A stretch of DNA of 64,000 nucleotides from Pseudomonas viridiflava (GTDB lineage Bacteria > Pseudomonadota > Gammaproteobacteria > Pseudomonadales > Pseudomonadaceae): NCBI RefSeq assembly GCF_900582625.1, contig NZ_UTIQ01000241.1, forward strand, positions 186,001 to 250,000, in the 5' to 3' direction. A program made the position numbers and the translations under genes. A model generated the notes under the pieces. The model made no database searches, had not been told where the DNA came from, and saw only the letters and a program-made list of their open reading frames with translations. Below, one piece after another: positions 58,889 through 64,000 of the stretch; position 1 is the stretch's first letter; each line of letters begins with the position of its first letter.

Positions 58889-61153
58889 TCAGCTATGCAG
58901 GTCGAAGCGATCCAGGTTCATCACTTTCGTCCAGGCCGCGACGAAGTCCTTAACGAGCTTGGCCTGGCCGTCGGCACTGGCGTACACCTCGGCGATGGCG
59001 CGCAACTGCGCGTGGGAACCGAACACCAGATCAACGCGCGTACCGGTCCATTTCACCTGCCCTGTCGTGCGCTCGCGCGCTTCGAAGGTGGTGGCCGAAG
59101 CCGGTTTCCATTCCACGCCCATGTCCAGCAGGTTGCTGAAGAAGTCGTTGGTCAGTACCCCCGGACGCGTGGTGAGCACGCCATGCTGAGCGCCCTCGAC
59201 GTTGGCCCCGAGTACCCGCAAACCGCCAACCAACACGGTCATTTCCGGCGCGGTGAGCGTCAGCAACTGGGCTTTATCCACCAGCAGCGTTTCAGCCGAC
59301 ACGGTGTATTTGCCTTTGAGGTAATTGCGGAAGCCATCGGCGATGGGCTCAAGGAAGCCGAACGATTCCACGTCGGTCTGCGCTTGCGAGGCGTCCATGC
59401 GCCCGGGTGCGAACGGCACGCTGACGGTTTGCCCGGCGGCCTTCGCTGCTTGCTCAACGCCTGCGTTACCGGCCAGTACGATCAGGTCCGCCAAGGAAAT
59501 GCGTTTGCCGCCGACCTGGCCGCCGTTGAATTCACCCTGAATGCGCTCCAGCGTGCCCAGCACCTGCGCCAACTGCGCCGGCTGGTTCACGGCCCAGGAT
59601 TTCTGCGGTTCCAGACGCAGGCGTCCGCCGTTGGCGCCGCCGCGTTTGTCCGAGCCGCGGAAAGTAGAAGCAGCGGCCCAGGCGGTAGAAACCAGTTGCG
59701 CCACGCTCAGGCCCGAAGCCAACACTTTGTCCTTCAGCGCAGCCACATCGCTGGCATCGACCAGGGGATGGCTCACCGCAGGAATCGGGTCTTGCCACAG
59801 CAGTTCTTCCTGCGGTGTTTCCGGGCCGAGGTAACGGGCCAATGGGCCCATGTCGCGGTGGGTCAACTTGAACCAGGCGCGGGCGAACGCGTCGGCCAAT
59901 TGCTGTGGGTTTTCCAAGAAGCGGCGGGAGATTTTTTCGTACGCCGGATCGAAGCGCAGCGCCAGGTCAGATGTGAGCATCGACGGTGCGCGGCGTTTGC
60001 TCGCGTCGTGGGCGTCCGGAATTTTGCCCGCACCTGCGCCGCCTTTGGGCTGCCACTGATGGGCGCCGGCTGGGCTTTTGGTCAGCTCCCATTCGAAGCC
60101 GAAGAGGTTTTCCAGGTACTCGTTGCTCCAGCGCGTTGGCGTGGAGGTCCAGGTCACCTCCAGGCCGCTGGTGATGGTGTCGCCGCCTTTACCGCTGCCA
60201 AAGGCGTTGCGCCAGCCCAGGCCTTGTTCTTCCAGGCCTGCGGCTTCCGGTTCCGGGCCCACGTTGTCAGCAGGGCCGGCGCCGTGGGTTTTGCCGAAGG
60301 CATGACCGCCGGCGATAAGCGCCACGGTTTCTTCGTCGTCCATGGCCATGCGGGCGAAGGTTTCGCGAATGTCGCGGGCCGAGGCGACCGGGTCTGGATT
60401 GCCTTCCGGCCCTTCCGGGTTCACATAAATCAAGCCCATCTGCACAGCGGCCAGCGGGTTTTCCAGATTGCGTTCCAGCTCACGGCCTTCCTGCTCCGGA
60501 CGTTTTGCAGGTTCCGCCACCAGGTCTCCCTGGCCAGGCTCTTCCACTTCTTTGCTGGCTTTGCCGTAGCGCTTGTCGCCGCCCAGCCACACGGTTTCGG
60601 TACCCCAGTACACGTCTTCGTCCGGTTCCCAGACATCGGCACGGCCACCGGAAAAGCCGAAGGTTTTAAAGCCCATCGATTCCAGCGCGACGTTGCCGGT
60701 GAGCACGATCAGGTCGGCCCAGGAAATGGCGTTGCCGTACTTTTGCTTCACGGGCCAGATGAGACGGCGCGCTTTGTCGAGGCTGACGTTGTCTGGCCAG
60801 CTATTGAGCGGGGCGAAGCGCTGCTGCCCGGAACCCGCGCCGCCACGGCCATCGCCGGTACGGTAAGTGCCGGCGCTGTGCCAGGCCATGCGCACGAACA
60901 GCGGGCCGTAATGGCCGAAGTCGGCCGGCCACCACTCTTGAGAGTTGGTCATCACGGCCTCGAGGTCGCGTTTAACCGCGGCGAAGTCGAGGTTTTTGTA
61001 GGCGCTGGCGTAGTTGAAGTCTTCGCCCAGCGGATCGGATTTTGCCGAGTGTTGATGCAGCACTTTCAGGTTCAACTGGTTGGGCCACCAATCACGGTTA
61101 GTGGTGCCGCCGCCAGCGGCGTGGTTGAACGGGCATTTTGATTCAGTCGACAT
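58889..61153 (-). CDS. katG: Catalase-peroxidase HPI
   Basis: A 754-aa heme enzyme that removes H2O2 and also acts as peroxidase. VRMAWHSAGTYR holds the distal Arg88, Trp91 and His92; Tyr243 in LIYVNPEGPEG and Met269 in RETFARMAM complete the Trp-Tyr-Met adduct; AGGHAFGKTHG holds the proximal His284. The C-terminal duplicated domain is present, so the length is normal. The strong terminator behind it shows a single-gene unit. OxyR control is usual for the family, but I do not identify the site. Confidence 0.97.
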   Translation of the reverse strand: MSTESKCPFNHAAGGGTTNRDWWPNQLNLKVLHQHSAKSDPLGEDFNYASAYKNLDFAAVKRDLEAVMTNSQEWWPADFGHYGPLFVRMAWHSAGTYRTGDGRGGAGSGQQRFAPLNSWPDNVSLDKARRLIWPVKQKYGNAISWADLIVLTGNVALESMGFKTFGFSGGRADVWEPDEDVYWGTETVWLGGDKRYGKASKEVEEPGQGDLVAEPAKRPEQEGRELERNLENPLAAVQMGLIYVNPEGPEGNPDPVASARDIRETFARMAMDDEETVALIAGGHAFGKTHGAGPADNVGPEPEAAGLEEQGLGWRNAFGSGKGGDTITSGLEVTWTSTPTRWSNEYLENLFGFEWELTKSPAGAHQWQPKGGAGAGKIPDAHDASKRRAPSMLTSDLALRFDPAYEKISRRFLENPQQLADAFARAWFKLTHRDMGPLARYLGPETPQEELLWQDPIPAVSHPLVDASDVAALKDKVLASGLSVAQLVSTAWAAASTFRGSDKRGGANGGRLRLEPQKSWAVNQPAQLAQVLGTLERIQGEFNGGQVGGKRISLADLIVLAGNAGVEQAAKAAGQTVSVPFAPGRMDASQAQTDVESFGFLEPIADGFRNYLKGKYTVSAETLLVDKAQLLTLTAPEMTVLVGGLRVLGANVEGAQHGVLTTRPGVLTNDFFSNLLDMGVEWKPASATTFEARERTTGQVKWTGTRVDLVFGSHAQLRAIAEVYASADGQAKLVKDFVAAWTKVMNLDRFDLHS

Positions 61154-61452
61154 GGTGTTCTTCCTTAATAAGGTCGAGTAATCCGGCTTCAGCCAACGTG
61201 GCTACGAACGCTGATACACAGGTCAGTGTGATCGGGGCGGGCCTGGGGTCGTTACCGCTCTGCGCGGGTGAGGGCTCTGAGTCCCCTCATCAGTGAAACG
61301 GCGCCGCAACGAAACGGCGCAGTGCAAGACTAGCCGTCTATGGGAGGAGGTCTAATAGAGCGTATGTGCTGTATTGATAGCGTGGCTCTGTCAGGCGCAT
61401 TAAATGCCGACCGACAAAGCCACCGTCGCCCGCCTTGCGCGGGCGATGTGCA
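61154..61452. other. Intergenic region upstream of katG
   Basis: About 300 bases between the katG start and the end of the amine oxidase gene. It should hold the katG promoter; I do not see a clear OxyR or sigma-70 pattern. A hairpin near the right end is listed separately. An in-frame stretch with start codons is present but looks non-coding. Confidence 0.5.
61427..61445 (-). terminator. Hairpin downstream of the amine oxidase gene
   Basis: CGCCCGC-CTTGC-GCGGGCG, a 7-bp perfect stem eight bases beyond the stop. No T-tract follows, so it may work as an RNA end-stabilising hairpin or a weak terminator. Confidence 0.45.
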
Positions 61453-62949
61453 TCAGTTGAACAGTTTGGAGAAGAAGCCGGGCTTGTCGTCGCCCTCTTT
61501 GGCAGGCTTCTTCTCAGGCGCGGCCTGGGCCACCACCGGCTTGGTGGGGTCGACAAAGGTGCCGGCCAACAGACTCTGCGCCTGGCTAGCCGCGCGCTGG
61601 CCACTGCGCAATGCGCCTTCCAATGTTCCGGGGTACAGCGCATCGGTGTGCTCACCGGCAAACACCACCCGTTGCAGCGGTTGTTCCCACAAACGCCAGT
61701 TGCGCGTCAGTTGGCCCGGGCCGTAGGCCAGGTACGAACCACCAGTGGAGGGGTCGGTGCTGTAGCGCTTGATTTCATAGCCGGTGAAGGCGCCACGCGC
61801 TTTCGGGTAGAACGCGTGCAGGCGAATCAGCACCTGATCGACCATCTGTTTGTCGCCAAATGCCTGCAGCACGCGGGCGTTGTCGCCCGACAGGTTGATC
61901 ACCACATTGGCGCCGCCTTTTACCGCAGGCTCGATCCACAACATGCCCAGCCCCTGATCGGTGAAGATTTCACCGGACAGCCGCGCCTTGCTCTCCCACA
62001 CCGGGGTTTTGAACTTGAGCATGATCTGGTCGCGCCAGCCGTAGTTGGTGCCTTTGATGGCCCCAAGGTGCGCGGCGTCCAGCGCCGGGGTCAGCTGAAT
62101 TTGCGCCAGGGCTTTGAGCGGCACGGCCAGCACCACGTAGTCGGCGCTGTAACCGACGCTGCCCACTTTCACGGTGGCGCCGTCTTTGTCCTGGCTGATG
62201 GCCGAGACCTTGGCGTTGGTTTTGATGGTTTTGATTTGCTTGAGAAACGCCGCCGCCAGCACCTGGCTGCCGCCGGGCAAGCGCGCGGCGCGCAGGTCGC
62301 GGTCGTCTACGCCACGGTAAACGCGGGTTTGCTGGGCGAGATAGAGCAGCGACAGGCGCGACGGTTCGTCGTAGCGCGAGCGAATCCGTTGGTTGACCAA
62401 CAAGCGCGCGGTGGTCGGCAGCGCGAGTTTGTCGAGCCACTTGGCGACGGTGATCTGGTCGAGCGCGAACAGGGTGTTGTTGGCGGCCGGGTTCATCGGG
62501 TCGGCAATGGACGCTGCCAGGTCGTCCAGACTTTTGTCGAAACGCTTGAGGCCTTCGGCGGTTTCCGGCTGTTTGGTGGCCAGGTCGGCGGCGGTGAAGT
62601 AGTCGCCATTAATCAGGTAGCTGGGGTTACGCACGAACTCCGGCGCCGGCAGGGTCTGCAGCTTAAAGGTGTCGATGTAACCGTTGAGCGTGGGCTGCAC
62701 TTTCTTGCCCGCGATCCACTCGCTGGTGGCCAGCCCCGAACGCCCGCCGATGCTCGGTTTGGCTTCCAGCAGCGTGACCTGCCAGCCCTTTTGTTGCAGC
62801 TCGTACGCGGCGGTCAAACCGGCCAACCCGGCGCCCACCACAATGGCCGTGGGCTGCTTGGTGGCCGCTGGCTTGTCGGCGGCAGTGGCCGCCACGCTGA
62901 ACACACCCATTGCCAGCAGCGCCAAGGCGCGCAAACCGGTTCGCAACAT
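61453..62949 (-). CDS. Exported FAD-dependent amine oxidase
   Basis: A 498-aa flavin monoamine-oxidase-family protein with a signal peptide (residues 1-24, ending near ATA-AD). VVGAGLAGLTAAYELQQKGWQVTLLEAKPSIGGRSG is the FAD-binding start, and VVFAGEHTDALYPGTLEGALRSGQRAA the C-terminal FAD contact. It oxidises an amine, likely in the periplasm; no Tat twin-arginine motif is seen, only a Sec-like signal. AAGGAGTCGTTT precedes the ATG at 62949. It is divergent from bioA. Confidence 0.9.
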   Translation of the reverse strand: MLRTGLRALALLAMGVFSVAATAADKPAATKQPTAIVVGAGLAGLTAAYELQQKGWQVTLLEAKPSIGGRSGLATSEWIAGKKVQPTLNGYIDTFKLQTLPAPEFVRNPSYLINGDYFTAADLATKQPETAEGLKRFDKSLDDLAASIADPMNPAANNTLFALDQITVAKWLDKLALPTTARLLVNQRIRSRYDEPSRLSLLYLAQQTRVYRGVDDRDLRAARLPGGSQVLAAAFLKQIKTIKTNAKVSAISQDKDGATVKVGSVGYSADYVVLAVPLKALAQIQLTPALDAAHLGAIKGTNYGWRDQIMLKFKTPVWESKARLSGEIFTDQGLGMLWIEPAVKGGANVVINLSGDNARVLQAFGDKQMVDQVLIRLHAFYPKARGAFTGYEIKRYSTDPSTGGSYLAYGPGQLTRNWRLWEQPLQRVVFAGEHTDALYPGTLEGALRSGQRAASQAQSLLAGTFVDPTKPVVAQAAPEKKPAKEGDDKPGFFSKLFN

Positions 62950-63175
62950 AAACGACTCCTTACATCCGTTCCGCAGGCAGCGGAACGCTCTTTTGATGGC
63001 GCGCAGAATACGCCGGCCCCCGCCCGGGAACCAGCCAAGTCCGTCGCCTTGAAAACGTGTGGGCGGTTTGCAGTTGTTCACCGGCGCGCCATTGCATAGG
63101 CTGCTGTCCTGCTTTGCGTGCCCAGCACCATGCTGGCCGCGTCTGTAAAGCTGTCTTGACTGCCTGGAGTTTCGA

Positions 63176-64000
63176 ATGAGCCTGAATAATCAGTGGATGC
63201 AACGCGACCTGGCGGTGCTCTGGCACCCCTGCACGCAGATGAAGGACCACGAGCAATTGCCGCTGGTGCCAATCAAGCGTGGCGAGGGCGTGTGGCTCGA
63301 AGACTTCGACGGCAAGCGCTACCTGGACGCCGTCAGCTCCTGGTGGGTAAACGTGTTCGGCCATGCCAATCCGCGCATCAACCAGCGCATCAAAGACCAA
63401 GTCGACCAACTGGAGCACGTGATTCTCGCGGGCTTCAGCCATCAGCCGGTGATTGAGTTATCCGAGCGCCTGGTCAAGCTCACACCGGCCGGCCTTGATC
63501 GCGTGTTCTACGCCGACAACGGTTCATCCGGCATCGAAGTGGCGTTAAAAATGAGCTTCCACTTCTGGCGCAACAGCGGCCAGGAGCGCAAAAAACGCTT
63601 CGTCACCCTGACCAACAGCTACCACGGCGAAACCATTGCGGCGATGTCGGTGGGCGACGTGGCGCTGTTCACCGAAACCTATAAATCCTTGTTGATGGAC
63701 ACCATCAAGGTGCCCAGCCCCGACTGCTACCTGCGCCCGGAAGGCGTGAGTTGGGAAGAACATTCGCGGGTGATGTTTGGCCAGATGGAACAGGCGCTGG
63801 CCGAAAACCATCAGGACGTCGCCGCCGTGATTATCGAGCCGCTGATCCAGGGCGCCGGCGGCATGCGCATGTACCACCCGGTGTACCTCAAGCTGCTGCG
63901 CGAAGCTTGCGACCGCTACGGCGTGCACCTGATTCACGATGAAATTGCCGTGGGCTTCGGCCGCACCGGCACCATGTTCGCCTGTGAGCAGGCGGGCATC
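63176..64000 (+). CDS. bioA: Adenosylmethionine-8-amino-7-oxononanoate aminotransferase, N-terminal part
   Basis: The reading frame runs to the window edge, giving the first 275 residues. LAVLWHPCTQMKDHEQLPLVPI, VSSWWVNVFGHANPRINQRI, ADNGSSGIEVALKMSFHFW, TNSYHGETIAAMSVGD and the PLP-contact HDEIAVGFGRTGTMFACEQAG are BioA signatures. The enzyme makes 7,8-diaminopelargonate in biotin synthesis, with S-adenosylmethionine as amino donor. CTGGAGTTTCGA precedes the ATG. The Lys that binds PLP lies beyond the end. Confidence 0.96.
   Translation, partial: MSLNNQWMQRDLAVLWHPCTQMKDHEQLPLVPIKRGEGVWLEDFDGKRYLDAVSSWWVNVFGHANPRINQRIKDQVDQLEHVILAGFSHQPVIELSERLVKLTPAGLDRVFYADNGSSGIEVALKMSFHFWRNSGQERKKRFVTLTNSYHGETIAAMSVGDVALFTETYKSLLMDTIKVPSPDCYLRPEGVSWEEHSRVMFGQMEQALAENHQDVAAVIIEPLIQGAGGMRMYHPVYLKLLREACDRYGVHLIHDEIAVGFGRTGTMFACEQAGI

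Noticed and set aside
58895..61141. Long + strand open frame (about 748 codons) opposite katG
   Set aside because: It is the antisense frame of a highly biased GC-rich gene; composition is His/Gln/Gly-rich with no family motif, while katG on the other strand is complete.
61338..61661. Small minus-strand frame between katG and the amine oxidase
   Set aside because: It overlaps the amine oxidase C-terminus in another frame and has no ribosome-binding site.
61435..63099. 554-codon + strand frame opposite the amine oxidase
   Set aside because: Antisense frame with His/Gln/Gly-rich low-complexity translation and no ribosome-binding site.
1..64000. Prophage, insertion sequence or integrated island
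   Set aside because: No transposase, integrase or phage structural gene was found, and the tRNA-Thr gene has no adjacent integrase or duplicated 3' end.

Overview
The window is 64 kb of high-GC (about 60% or more), gene-dense DNA that reads as a Pseudomonas chromosome, most like the P. fluorescens/putida lineage. The evidence is the gene set (lone metE next to divergent metR, katG, bioA, cvfB, rarD, DUF1654 under a LexA box, DUF6482, a TorF-type porin), the codon use, and REP elements of the GAGCGAGC-TT-GCTCGC kind. No IS element, prophage, integrase, rRNA or CRISPR array is visible. One tRNA gene (Thr, CGT) is present. The window cuts an MFS transporter at the left end and bioA at the right end.

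Layout. 0-7 kb: MFS tail, a malate:quinone oxidoreductase with a lipoprotein signal, a hypothetical gene, a possible short RNA, a nitroreductase, an SOS-type DUF1654 gene convergent with an exported nuclease, tRNA-Thr, cvfB and small genes. 7-18 kb: an LTA-synthase-like membrane sulfatase, a PQQ-type sugar dehydrogenase, an exported amino-acid-type binding protein, an exported subtilase with an altered catalytic Asp, an enoyl-reductase-like MDR protein, a DEAD-box helicase, RarD and a secreted alpha/beta hydrolase. 18.05-18.69 kb: a tandem array of about 149-bp units, each holding a long inverted pair. 18.7-35 kb: metE/metR, an unusual 370-aa protein with a glycine/alanine-rich membrane hairpin, a Crp/Fnr regulator, an FMN glutamate-synthase-like enzyme, transporters and regulators, and a HigBA toxin-antitoxin pair.

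35-54.6 kb is the most coherent part. Two phosphonate modules flank a set of exported hydrolases. Module 1 (35.0-41.2 kb) is a LysR regulator with a Pho-box-like site, a 2-aminoethylphosphonate-type ABC importer (ATPase, double-length permease, binding protein) and a TIGR03364-type FAD amine oxidase. Module 2 (49.1-54.6 kb) is phnD-phnC-phnE, a hydroxyethylphosphonate/phosphonoacetaldehyde dehydrogenase-like gene and phnX, divergent from a second LysR gene of the same family. No phnW transaminase and no C-P lyase genes are present. The likely scheme is that aminophosphonates are oxidised by the FAD enzyme, and 2-hydroxyethylphosphonate by the dehydrogenase, to phosphonoacetaldehyde, which PhnX hydrolyses to acetaldehyde and phosphate. 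Between the modules lie an operon of four exported proteins (TorF porin, CocE/NonD hydrolase, DUF3237, alpha/beta hydrolase), a PLP decarboxylase, an AraC regulator and a sterol-desaturase-family enzyme.

54.5-64 kb: an AraC regulator, a D-aminoacylase-family amidohydrolase, a second toxin-antitoxin pair with a degenerate orphan antitoxin copy, katG with a strong terminator, an exported FAD amine oxidase and the start of bioA.
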